DNA of 64,000 bases. Source: Micromonospora halophytica (GTDB lineage Bacteria; Actinomycetota; Actinomycetes; Mycobacteriales; Micromonosporaceae). Shown one piece after another: positions 1 to 7,021 of this stretch (position 1 is the first letter of the stretch; every line of letters starts with the position of its first letter). Where the stretch lies: NCBI RefSeq assembly GCF_900090245.1, contig NZ_FMDN01000001.1:160241-224240 (forward strand). The letters are read 5' to 3'. The notes under the pieces were generated by a model, which ran no database searches, had not been told where the DNA came from, and was given only the letters and a program-made list of their open reading frames with translations. A program made the translations under genes and the position numbers.

Positions 1-384
1 GAAAAAATCTGCAGATGACCATGTCGGGACAACCCGGTCACCCCCTGACGGTGGCCGGGCCGGCCACGAGGCCGTTCTCCACGGTAGGAGATCACGCTGC
101 GTCGTGCCGCTCGGGCCCCCGCTCGGGTCGTTCGCGCGGCTCCGCCCGGCGTGTCCCCGGCAAACTGACTGATCCCACCTATTTCGGCATGCACACTCTC
201 GACGTCGACTTCCTCACAGTGTCGATGCACAGCTGACATGGAACTACCCAGACCTGGGTAGGGTCCGCCAACCAGCGGTCACGTCGGTGGCCGCGAGAAC
301 GACCCGGCGCCGGGGGCCGTGTGGCCCGCCGCCGGGAACCCCGCCGGGCCGGCTCGCCCGGCGGACGAGACGAGGAGGGCTACC
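1..384. other. Gene-free left edge
   Basis: No convincing gene is visible in this stretch. A short open frame at 15-236 has no ribosome binding site and an unconvincing composition. A small inverted repeat with 7-bp arms (ctaccca / tgggtag, 244-261) sits about 120 bases upstream of the first gene and could be an operator, part of a promoter (tagggt at 259-264 resembles a -10 box), or a weak terminator. The rest is ordinary GC-rich intergenic sequence. Confidence 0.4.
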
Positions 385-552
385 GTGGCCGACCAGGCCC
401 AGACCTACAACGGTTACTGCGTCAAGTGCAAGGAGAAGCGGGACTTCGAGGGACACGTCGAGGTCTCGAAGACCGGGATGAACATGGCCAAGGGCAAGTG
501 TCCCGTGTGCGGCACAACAGTGAACCGCATCCTGGGCAAGGCCAAGGTCTGA
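385..552 (+). CDS. DUF5679-type zinc-ribbon protein
   Basis: This encodes a 55-residue protein carrying two CxxC pairs, CVKC near residue 13 and CPVC near residue 39, separated by a lysine-rich stretch. That is the arrangement of a small treble-clef or zinc-ribbon domain and fits the DUF5679 family, which is widespread in actinobacteria and has no established function. The GTG start is chosen because a good ribosome binding site (gaggaggg) lies just upstream and the conserved part begins immediately after; a longer reading frame would add a low-complexity leader. The gene stands alone, followed directly by a strong hairpin. The lysine content and zinc fold suggest nucleic-acid or ribosome binding, but that is inference. 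Confidence 0.85.
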   Translation: MADQAQTYNGYCVKCKEKRDFEGHVEVSKTGMNMAKGKCPVCGTTVNRILGKAKV

Positions 553-563
553 CCCGAACGGCC

Positions 564-602
564 TACGGGGGAGGGGCGGCCGGCGGCCGCCCCTCCCCCG
601 TA
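564..602 (+). terminator. Hairpin after the DUF5679 gene
   Basis: A perfect 18-bp stem (564-581 pairing with 585-602) with a three-base loop begins 11 bases after the stop codon. There is no T-tract, as is usual in very GC-rich actinobacteria. It very probably ends the preceding transcript. Confidence 0.75.
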
Positions 603-692
603 CCGTCTGCGGACCCCGGTCCGGCACCACTCCGCGCCCGCCGACCAGCCCGAACGGCACTGTCGGCTGCCCGACAGAAGCTACCGGCGGGT

Positions 693-754
693 TGTGGACA
701 ACTCGCGATTTTCTGTGGACAACCCTGGACAGGGCCCCGCCCACCTGTGGACAA
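693..754 (-). promoter_or_regulatory. Cluster of three perfect DnaA boxes
   Basis: The 9-mer tgtggacaa occurs at 693-701, 714-722 and 746-754, all in the same orientation. Read on the minus strand each is TTGTCCACA, the consensus DnaA box of high-GC actinobacteria such as Streptomyces. The spacings are 21 and 32 bases, about two and three helical turns. A fourth, degraded copy (ctggacagg) lies at 725-733. The cluster sits in the intergenic region just upstream of the ThiF-like gene. It could be a DnaA-titration site or a DnaA-controlled promoter; no replication-origin genes are present in the window. Confidence 0.65.
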
Positions 755-794
755 CGATCGATAGACAGCTCTGACACGGTCACGATCCGTCGTC

Positions 795-1850
795 ATGAGC
801 ACGTCCCCCGTCGCACTGCCCCGCCCGACGCTGCTGCCCGGCCTGACCCGGCTCTGGCGTGACCGGCACACCCTGCAACTCGGACTCGATCCGGGCCGCG
901 CCGTCCTGCTGGAGGTGGCCGACCCGCGCGCCGCCCGGCTGCTCGACCTGCTCGACGGCAGCCGCAGCGAGCGCGCCGTCCTGACCGACGCGACCCTGCG
1001 GATCGGCCCCGACGCGGCCCGCGCCCTGCTCGACGCGCTGCGTTCCGCCGGTCTGGTCGTACCCGCGCACACCCTGCTCCCCCGCGACCTCGCCGGCCCG
1101 GCGCGGAGCCGGCTCGCGGCGGAGGCCACCGCCCTGGCACTGGCCTCGCCCGCGTTGCCCGGCACGCCGGCCCAGGTGCTCCGCCGCCGACGGGCCGCCC
1201 GGGTCGTGGTCACCGGCGCCGGCCGGCTCGGCGGGCCGGTCGCCGTCGCGCTGGCCCAGGCCGGGGTGGGTCATGTGGCGCCGGAGCTCACCGGGGCGGT
1301 CCACCCCGGCGATCTGGTCGGGACCGGGCTCAGCGCCGCCGACGTCGGACGTCCGCTGGCCGGCGCGCTGCGCGCGGCGATCACCCGGGTCGCCCCCGGC
1401 ACGGTCACCCGGTCACCCGGTCGTGGACGGGTCGAGCTGGTGGTCCAGCTCGGCGCGGACCGCCCGGCCGCGCTGCTCGCCGCCGGGTACGCCCGCCGTC
1501 GCCAACCGCACCTGCTGCTCGGCCTGCGGGAGGGCGTGCCGGTGATCGGGCCGCTGGTGCGGCCACCGGTCGGCCCCTGCCTGCACTGCCTGGACCTGCA
1601 CCGCATCGACCGGGACCCGGGCTGGCCGACGCTCGCCGCCCAGCTCGCCACCGATCCGGCCGACCAGGCGTGCGGCGCCGCCACCCTGCTCTCCGCCGTC
1701 GGGTACGCGGTCGCCGAGGCACTCGCCCAGCTCGACGGCGGCACCCCGGAGACGCTGGGCTGCGCCGTCGAGATCGGCGCGGCCGGCCGATTCCGGCGAC
1801 GCGTCTGGCCACCGCACCCCGCCTGCGACTGCTCCGGACGGCGTCGCTGA
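795..1850 (+). CDS. Orphan ThiF/E1-like TOMM partner protein
   Basis: This 351-residue protein has an N-terminal region resembling the winged-helix, peptide-binding part of TOMM (thiazole/oxazole-modified microcin) cyclodehydratase partner proteins. A Rossmann-like segment follows with a GAGRLGGPVA glycine loop near residue 140. The C-terminal part carries CLHC near residue 260 and a terminal CDC, consistent with a structural zinc site. The usual E1 catalytic and ATP-binding residues are not obvious, so activation chemistry is doubtful. No YcaO partner, precursor peptide or RiPP transporter is nearby; the next gene is an ABC1 kinase. The family is commonly annotated as TOMM precursor leader-binding or ThiF-family protein. 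Its role here is unknown. Confidence 0.7.
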   Translation: MSTSPVALPRPTLLPGLTRLWRDRHTLQLGLDPGRAVLLEVADPRAARLLDLLDGSRSERAVLTDATLRIGPDAARALLDALRSAGLVVPAHTLLPRDLAGPARSRLAAEATALALASPALPGTPAQVLRRRRAARVVVTGAGRLGGPVAVALAQAGVGHVAPELTGAVHPGDLVGTGLSAADVGRPLAGALRAAITRVAPGTVTRSPGRGRVELVVQLGADRPAALLAAGYARRRQPHLLLGLREGVPVIGPLVRPPVGPCLHCLDLHRIDRDPGWPTLAAQLATDPADQACGAATLLSAVGYAVAEALAQLDGGTPETLGCAVEIGAAGRFRRRVWPPHPACDCSGRRR

Positions 1851-1919
1851 CGGGGGATGACTGGGGCCAGCCCGGCTCTGGAGCAGCCGCGGGCCCCCGA
1901 AGTCGGTAACAATGACCGG

Positions 1920-3251
1920 GTGACCGACATCCCGCGCCGGGCCGTGTCCCGCACCGCCAAGCTCGCCGCTCTGCCGCTCGGCTTCGCCGGCCGGACCGTC
2001 CTCGGCATGGGTAAGCGTGTCACCGGGCTCGCCTCCGATGTCATCTCCGCCGAGATCCAGCAGCGCACCGCCGAGCAGCTGTTCAGCGTCCTCGGGCAGC
2101 TCAAGGGCGGTGCGATGAAGTTCGGCCAGGCGCTGTCGGTCTTCGAGGCGGCTCTGCCGGACGAGATCGCCGCGCCGTACCGGCAGGCGTTGACCAAGCT
2201 CCAGGAGGCCGCGCCGCCGCTGCCGGTGGCCAGCGTGCACAAGGTGCTCACCGAGCAGCTCGGGCCGGACTGGCGGGAGCGGTTCGTCGAGTTCGACGAC
2301 ACCCCGGCCGCGGCGGCGAGCATCGGGCAGGTGCACCGGGCGCTCTGGCACGACCCGGAGACGGGGGAGGCGCGGGCCGCCGCCGTCAAGATCCAGTATC
2401 CGGGCGCGGGCGAGGCGCTGCTGGCCGACCTCAAGCAGCTCTCCCGGCTCGCCGGGATGTTCCGCGCCATCCAGCCCGGGCTGGACGTCAAGCCGCTCCT
2501 GGTCGAGCTGCGGGAGCGGATCACCGAGGAACTCGACTACGAGTTGGAGGCCGAGTCGCAGCGCGCCTTCGCCGCCGCGTACGCCGGCGACCCGGAGATC
2601 TTCATCCCTGCGGTGTTCCACTCCGCCCCCCGGGTGCTGGTCACCGAATGGATCGAGGGCACGCCGCTGGCCGACATCATCCGCGAGGGCACCGAGCAGC
2701 AGCGCGACGAGGCCGGCCGGCTGATGGCGATCCTGCACCTGTCCGCCCCGCCCCGGGCCGGGCTGCTGCACGCCGACCCGCACCCGGGCAACTTCCGGCT
2801 CCTGCCCGACGGGCGGCTCGGCGTGATCGACTTCGGCGCGGTGGCCCGGATGCCGGAGGGCACCCCGGAGCCGATCGGCCGGATCGCGGGGCTGGCGCTA
2901 CGCGGTGACGCGGACGGGGTGGTGAACGGCCTGCGGAAGGAGGGCTTCGTCAGTTCGACGGAGCCGATCGACGCCCACGCGGTGCTCGACTTCCTACGGC
3001 CGATGCTGGAACCGATCGCCGCCGAGGAATTCCGGTTCACCCGGGCCTGGCTGCGCTCCGAGGCGGCCCGCCTGGCCAGCCCGAAGTCGCCGACCTACCA
3101 GCTGAGCCGGCAGCTCAACCTGCCGCCGTCGTACCTGCTCATCCACCGGGTGACGTTGGGCTCCATCGGGGTGCTCTGCCAGTTGGAGGCCAAGGCGCCG
3201 TACCGGGGGATCCTCGAGCGGTGGCTGCCCGGTTTCGCGCCGGTGGCCTGA
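1920..3251 (+). CDS. ABC1/UbiB-family atypical kinase
   Basis: The protein (about 443 residues) has the signature elements of the ABC1/AarF/UbiB family: a KFGQ motif, the alanine-rich loop ASIGQVHRA that replaces the normal glycine loop, LHADPHPGNF and VIDFGAV in the catalytic region. Family members are ATP-binding proteins tied to isoprenoid-quinone or lipid metabolism; the substrate in actinobacteria is not established. The GTG start at 1920 is preferred because the 21 upstream codons look non-coding, although an ATG at 1857 is also in frame. It is the counterpart, by gene order, of M. tuberculosis Rv3197 upstream of whiB7. A strong hairpin follows the stop. Confidence 0.88.
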   Translation: MTDIPRRAVSRTAKLAALPLGFAGRTVLGMGKRVTGLASDVISAEIQQRTAEQLFSVLGQLKGGAMKFGQALSVFEAALPDEIAAPYRQALTKLQEAAPPLPVASVHKVLTEQLGPDWRERFVEFDDTPAAAASIGQVHRALWHDPETGEARAAAVKIQYPGAGEALLADLKQLSRLAGMFRAIQPGLDVKPLLVELRERITEELDYELEAESQRAFAAAYAGDPEIFIPAVFHSAPRVLVTEWIEGTPLADIIREGTEQQRDEAGRLMAILHLSAPPRAGLLHADPHPGNFRLLPDGRLGVIDFGAVARMPEGTPEPIGRIAGLALRGDADGVVNGLRKEGFVSSTEPIDAHAVLDFLRPMLEPIAAEEFRFTRAWLRSEAARLASPKSPTYQLSRQLNLPPSYLLIHRVTLGSIGVLCQLEAKAPYRGILERWLPGFAPVA

Positions 3252-3267
3252 CCACGACGAACGCCGC

Positions 3268-3301
3268 GGGGGCGGTGACCGGAACTCCGGTCACCGCCCC
3301 C
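3268..3301. terminator. Convergent hairpin terminator
   Basis: A near-perfect stem (3268-3283 with 3286-3301, about 15 bp) lies between the plus-strand kinase gene and the minus-strand small gene. It can serve both directions. Confidence 0.75.
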
Positions 3302-3317
3302 ACGTACTGGTAGGGAT

Positions 3318-3494
3318 CTAGAGAACGCCCAGGTCACGCGCCGACTGGCTACGGCTCTGCATCGCGACGGTACGGGCGGAACGGGCTGCCTCAGTGCTCG
3401 TGGTGGTACGACCGGCCTGAGGCCGTCGCATTCGGGCACGGGACAACGCTTCGTGGAGTAGTTGCATCTCGGTTCCGTTCGGCAGGTGCAGCAT
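3318..3494 (-). CDS. Small basic protein of unknown function
   Basis: A frame of 58 codons encodes a basic, serine- and arginine-rich protein containing MQLLHEALSRARMRRPQ. This resembles short conserved actinobacterial proteins that begin with an LLHEALARARM-type helix, but I do not recognise a function. Two starts are possible: ATG at 3494, or an internal ATG at 3467 (49 residues), the latter fitting the conserved part best. It lies directly downstream of whiB7 on the same strand, 60 bases away, so it may be co-transcribed. Confidence 0.5.
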   Translation of the reverse strand: MLHLPNGTEMQLLHEALSRARMRRPQAGRTTTSTEAARSARTVAMQSRSQSARDLGVL

Positions 3495-3553
3495 GGATCT
3501 CAGCTTTCTCGCGGCCGGTGGATCACCGGCGGGACGTGTGGATCGGGAAGTTG

Positions 3554-3922
3554 TCAGGCAGCCAGCCGGACCGCGTCGCGCTTGGTGGCCACACCACTGG
3601 CCGTCAGGCGCGCCTCGGCCTCGACCCGGAGGGCGGCGTCGCGGGCGAGGTCCTCCTTGCGCGGACGGCCACGGGGCCGCTTGCGCGGGACGACCGCGCC
3701 ACGCTCGAAGATCTCGCCGCCCCAGACGCCCCAGGGCTCGGCCCGCTCGACCGCACCGGCCAGGCACTCGACGCGCAGCGGGCAGTCCCCGCAGAGCGAC
3801 TTGGCCAGCTCCAGCTCGGCCGGCTGGTCGGAGAACCACAGGTCGGGGTCGAACTTCCGGCAGGGCAGATTCGCCTCCATCTCGACATCTGCGTCGAGCG
3901 GGGCCAACGCCAGACTCATCAC
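3554..3922 (-). CDS. whiB7: WhiB7-type iron-sulfur transcriptional regulator
   Basis: The 122-residue protein has the four cluster-binding cysteines (C21, C44, C47, C53), the GVWGG turn at residues 65-69 and a C-terminal AT-hook RGRPRK at 84-89. The AT-hook after GVWGG is the hallmark of WhiB7 among WhiB proteins. WhiB7 binds the housekeeping sigma factor and AT-rich DNA next to the -35 element, and activates intrinsic resistance to ribosome-targeting antibiotics and its own gene. The start is GTG at 3922 or the adjacent ATG at 3919. The gene lies behind a long leader with a leader ORF and an intrinsic terminator, and downstream of uvrD2, as in M. tuberculosis. Confidence 0.93.
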   Translation of the reverse strand: MMSLALAPLDADVEMEANLPCRKFDPDLWFSDQPAELELAKSLCGDCPLRVECLAGAVERAEPWGVWGGEIFERGAVVPRKRPRGRPRKEDLARDAALRVEAEARLTASGVATKRDAVRLAA

Positions 3923-3980
3923 CCGGTCACCTCTCTCTCACATCGATCTCGTGGATCGCTCTTCCGACGTACGGCGGGAC

Positions 3981-4026
3981 AAAAAAACTGAGGCCGCGGA
4001 TCCCGGTGTACGGGTTCCGCGGCCTC
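3981..4026 (-). terminator. Intrinsic terminator (attenuator) in the whiB7 leader
   Basis: On the minus strand a perfect 11-bp stem (4026-4016 with 4000-3990) is capped, after one mismatch, by four more pairs (4014-4011 with 4005-4002). Seven T residues (3987-3981) follow two bases after the stem. This is a canonical rho-independent terminator, rare in such GC-rich DNA. It lies between the leader ORF stop and the whiB7 start, so it would stop transcription before whiB7 unless read through. Confidence 0.92.
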
Positions 4027-4070
4027 GAGGTGAGCCGGTGGTCTGTGGTTCAGACCGGTCTACCTCGAGG
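4023..4070 (-). promoter_or_regulatory. Candidate antiterminator structure in the whiB7 leader
   Basis: The 9-mer acctcgagg (4062-4070) is complementary to cctcgaggt (4023-4031); between them a second hairpin forms (4040-4045 with 4051-4056). Formation would capture bases 4023-4026, the base of the terminator stem, so the two structures are mutually exclusive. The leader ORF stop codon (4050-4052) lies inside this structure, so a ribosome finishing the leader ORF would disrupt it. The pairing is seen in sequence; its role is inferred. Confidence 0.65.
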
Positions 4071-4307
4071 TGGAACACCGCGGACATCCGTGCGCTTCTC
4101 GGCGACACCGATGCCCATGCCCGTGAAGCCACTGGTGCCATCGATTCCGTTGACGGGCGCGACGGTCAGGGTCAGCTCGGCCTGGACCCGGACCTGGTGC
4201 ACCTGCGGAACCGACGGTCGCGTGGCGGCAAGGGCCACCCGGACAGCCGACAGCGGAGCGCAGGCAGCTGGCATCGCCGCCGGACGCTCATAGGTGAAGA
4301 TCTCCAT
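4050..4307 (-). CDS. Leader ORF upstream of whiB7
   Basis: An 85-codon frame starts at ATG 4307, eight bases after a strong ribosome binding site (ggagg, 4316-4320), and ends 24 bases before the terminator stem. A GTG at 4316 is in frame but overlaps the binding site. whiB7 genes in mycobacteria carry a short upstream ORF whose translation controls attenuation; this frame occupies the same position but is much longer. The peptide begins MEIFTYERPAAM and has no recognisable domain. It may act only in cis as a ribosome sensor, or also encode a functional small protein; conservation would decide. Confidence 0.65.
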   Translation of the reverse strand: MEIFTYERPAAMPAACAPLSAVRVALAATRPSVPQVHQVRVQAELTLTVAPVNGIDGTSGFTGMGIGVAEKRTDVRGVPPRGRPV

Positions 4308-4394
4308 TGGTGCCACCTCCCTGACTTTCCTCGTGCCGACTCGGTCTCCACCCCGTGAGCAGCCGGAATGGCGCCGCTCGCGAGGTGTGTCCTG

Positions 4395-4425
4395 AGGCTA
4401 TTCCTCGCCCCGGGGCGAGGGCAAA
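4395..4425 (-). promoter_or_regulatory. Probable whiB7 promoter
   Basis: On the minus strand a -35-like TTTGCC (4425-4420) and a -10-like TAGCCT (4400-4395) are separated by 19 bases. The AT-rich stretch aaatt lies directly upstream of the -35 box, the arrangement required for WhiB7 autoregulation. An 18-bp perfect palindrome (cctcgccccggggcgagg, 4403-4420) fills the spacer. The promoter overlaps the end of uvrD2, and gives a leader of nearly 470 bases before whiB7. Confidence 0.5.
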
Positions 4426-4430
4426 CGAAT

Positions 4431-6599
4431 TTACGACGAGATTTCGAAAGTTTTCTCCGGGGCGATGTCGTCCACCGCCGCGCCCTCCACCAGCGCCAGT
4501 ACCGCGTCGCCGTACAGGCCCAGCTTGCGGGGGCCGATCCCGGCGATCGCGATCAGCTCCTCGGTCCGCCCGGGACGCCGCTCGGCCAACGCGGTCAACG
4601 TCGCGTCGGTGAAGACCACGTACGCCGGGACCTTCTGCGCGCCGGCCACCCGGGCCCGCCAGTCGCGCAGCCGCTCGTACAGCTCCTCGTCGATGTCGGA
4701 CGGGCAGGTGGGGCAGCGCCCCAGCTTGCGGTCCGGGCCGGCGAGCAGGGTCGCGCCGCAGATCCGGCAGGAGACCACCTGGGTACGCCGTCGCTCCACA
4801 CCGGCCCGACGGGCCGCCACGCCGCCGCCGGCCCGCTCCCCGCCGCCGGATCGGTCCAGCTGCGGCAGGAAGCGGCACGGCCGCCGGGCCCGCCCGCCCG
4901 GCGAGCGCGCCGAGGCGTACGACAGCCAGAGCCACCGGCGGGCCCGGGTGATCCCGACGTAGAGCAGCCGGCGCTCCTCCTCGACCTGCTCCGGGGTCCG
5001 GGCGTACGTGGTGGGCAGGGTGCCCTCGGAGAGCCCGACCAGGAAGACCGCGTCCCACTCCAGCCCCTTGGCCGAATGCAGCGAGGCCAGGGTCACCCCG
5101 TCCACCGTGGGCACGTGCTGCTGGGCGGCCCGGCGGGCCAGCTCCTCGTTGAAGTCCGACAACGTCACCGGACGCTCCACCGCGGCGGCCTCGCCGATCG
5201 GCAGCACCTCGGGCGTGGCGGCGTACTCGTCGGCGAGCTGGACGAGCGCGGCGAGCGCCTCCCAGCGCTCCCGCGCCGCACCGCCGGCCGGGGCGGCGTC
5301 GGGGGCCCAGCCGACCGCCGCGAGCGCCTCGCGCACCGCGACCGGCAACGGGGTCTCCCCCGGGATCGACCGGGTGGCCGCCCGCAGCGCCACCATCGCC
5401 TGACGCACCTCGACCCGTTCGAAGAAGCGTTCCGCGCCCTGCACCACGTACGGCACGCCGGCCTCGGTCAGTGCCTTCTCGTACGCCTCGGACTGCGCGT
5501 TGGTCCGGAACAGCACGGCGATCTCCTTCGCCGGCGTACCCCCCTCGACCAGGGCCCGGCAGCGGGCCGCCACGGCGGTCGCCTCGGCCGGCTCGTCGGT
5601 GAAGATCCGCAGCTCCGGCTCGGGGCCCGGCGGTCGCTGCCCGTGCAGTTCCAGGCGCAGCCGCGCCTCGGCGCCCCGGGCCTGGCCGATCACCGCGTTG
5701 GCCAGCCCGACGACCTGCGGGGTGGAGCGGTAGTCCCGGACCAGCCGGACCACCGTCGCGTTCCGGTGCCGGCGCGGGAAGTCGACCAGGTACGACGAGG
5801 TGGCCCCGGTGAACGAGTAGATGGTCTGGCTGGCGTCGCCGACCACGGTGAGGTCGTCCCGGCCGCCGAGCCACGCCTCCAGCAGCCGCTGCTGCAACGG
5901 GTTGACGTCCTGGTACTCGTCGACCACGAAGTGCCGGTACTGGCCGCGCACCTGCTCGGCGACGTCCCGGTGCTCCTCGATCCCCCAGACCGCCGCGCGC
6001 AGCATGTCCTCGAAGTCGATCACCCCGTTGGCGCGTTTGAGCCGCTCGTACGCGGCGAAGACGTCGGCCACCTTCGCCGGCTCGTACGGCGTCTCGCGCA
6101 GCGCCTTCGCCGCGGCGACGACGTACTCCCCGGGCTCGACCAGCGACGACTTGGCCCACTCGATCTCACCGGCCAGGTCACGGGCGGCGGCCCGGTCGGC
6201 GCGCAGCCCGACCTTGGCCGCGGCCAGGGTGACCACCCGCACCTTGCTGTCCAGCAGCTCGGGCATGGCCCGGCCGTCGAGCAGCCGGGGGGCGAAGTAG
6301 CGGACCTGGCGCAGCGCGGCCGCGTGGAACGTGCGCGCCTGCACACCGGACACCCCGAGCACGGTGAGACGGCTTCGCATCTCGGCGGCGGCACGGGCGG
6401 TGAAGGTGACCGCCAGGACGTGCCGGGCGGAGATCTCCCCGGTCAGGGCACGGTGCGCGATCCGGGAGGTCACCGCGCGGGTCTTGCCGGTGCCGGCGCC
6501 GGCCAGGATGCAGACCGGGCCGGCCGGAGCGGTCACCGCCGACCGCTGCTCCGGATCCAGTCCGGCGAGCACGAGTTCGGCCGCTGAGTGAACCACCAC
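4431..6599 (-). CDS. uvrD2: ATP-dependent DNA helicase UvrD2
   Basis: The 722-residue protein is a superfamily 1A helicase with Walker A AGAGTGKTR near residue 35, helicase motifs including VVDEYQDVNPLQQ, and a GLEWDAVFLVG motif near residue 510. The C-terminal part has a four-cysteine motif (CRIC and CPTC, about residues 609-630) followed by an HRDC domain ending the protein. HRDC plus the tetracysteine motif is the mark of mycobacterial UvrD2 rather than UvrD1. UvrD2 unwinds 3'-tailed DNA and is essential in mycobacteria. The GTG start at 6599 places the glycine loop at a normal distance. The mycoredoxin gene is divergent, and whiB7 lies downstream. Confidence 0.93.
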   Translation of the reverse strand: MVVHSAAELVLAGLDPEQRSAVTAPAGPVCILAGAGTGKTRAVTSRIAHRALTGEISARHVLAVTFTARAAAEMRSRLTVLGVSGVQARTFHAAALRQVRYFAPRLLDGRAMPELLDSKVRVVTLAAAKVGLRADRAAARDLAGEIEWAKSSLVEPGEYVVAAAKALRETPYEPAKVADVFAAYERLKRANGVIDFEDMLRAAVWGIEEHRDVAEQVRGQYRHFVVDEYQDVNPLQQRLLEAWLGGRDDLTVVGDASQTIYSFTGATSSYLVDFPRRHRNATVVRLVRDYRSTPQVVGLANAVIGQARGAEARLRLELHGQRPPGPEPELRIFTDEPAEATAVAARCRALVEGGTPAKEIAVLFRTNAQSEAYEKALTEAGVPYVVQGAERFFERVEVRQAMVALRAATRSIPGETPLPVAVREALAAVGWAPDAAPAGGAARERWEALAALVQLADEYAATPEVLPIGEAAAVERPVTLSDFNEELARRAAQQHVPTVDGVTLASLHSAKGLEWDAVFLVGLSEGTLPTTYARTPEQVEEERRLLYVGITRARRWLWLSYASARSPGGRARRPCRFLPQLDRSGGGERAGGGVAARRAGVERRRTQVVSCRICGATLLAGPDRKLGRCPTCPSDIDEELYERLRDWRARVAGAQKVPAYVVFTDATLTALAERRPGRTEELIAIAGIGPRKLGLYGDAVLALVEGAAVDDIAPEKTFEISS

Positions 6600-6689
6600 A
6601 ACGAGGAATCATCTCAGCTCGCGGTGATGTTGCAGCGACTAGCCTGGCCTGATCGGAGCCGGGCCGATCGACCCTGGGAGGACCTGACC

Positions 6690-6932
6690 ATGTTGACGAT
6701 GTATTCCACCTCGTGGTGCGGCTACTGCCACCGGCTCAAGTCGCAACTCGACCGGGAGGGCATCGGGTACGAGGTCGTCGACATCGAGCGGGACCCGAAG
6801 TCGGCCGAGTTCGTGATGAGCGTCAACGGCGGCAACCAGACCGTCCCGACCCTGCGCTTCGCCGACGGCAGCGCCCTGACCAACCCCTCGATCAACCAGG
6901 TCAAGCAGCACCTCGCCCGCATCGCCGGCTGA
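6690..6932 (+). CDS. mrx1: Mycoredoxin-like glutaredoxin
   Basis: An 80-residue thioredoxin-fold protein with the active-site motif CGYC near residue 10 and the cis-proline segment TVPTLRF near residue 53. Mycoredoxin-1 carries the same CGYC motif and reduces mixed disulfides formed with mycothiol, using mycothiol and mycothione reductase. The ATG at 6690 follows gggagg at a good distance; longer frames lack support. It is divergent from uvrD2, as in mycobacteria. The presence of mshB at 38-39 kb shows that the organism makes mycothiol, supporting the assignment. Confidence 0.9.
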   Translation: MLTMYSTSWCGYCHRLKSQLDREGIGYEVVDIERDPKSAEFVMSVNGGNQTVPTLRFADGSALTNPSINQVKQHLARIAG

Positions 6933-6960
6933 CCCGTCCCGCCCCGACCCCGACCCGGTC

Positions 6961-7021
6961 GTCGATCATGAAGTTATTGCCAACTCTCCCGGCGTGTCGC
7001 GGCGATAACTTCATGATCGAC
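6961..7021. repeat. Long imperfect palindrome (family A)
   Basis: Arms at 6961-6981 and 7001-7021 are complementary over 21 bases with one mismatch, around a 19-base spacer. The arms read gtcgatcatgaagttat and its complement, unusually AT-rich for this genome. The 3' end of the MFS transporter gene, including its TAA stop, lies inside the left arm. It resembles a dispersed intergenic repeat and shares a gatc-tg-agtt pattern with the palindrome at 25703-25776. It may also serve as a bidirectional terminator between the convergent genes. Confidence 0.7.

Noticed and set aside
15..236. Open frame near the left edge
   Set aside because: No ribosome binding site, odd composition with no protein-like pattern, and no support from a neighbouring gene.
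6961..7021. Palindrome considered as a simple terminator only
   Set aside because: The arms are AT-rich, lack a T-tract and resemble another palindrome in the window, so a repeat-family origin explains it better; a terminator role may still exist.
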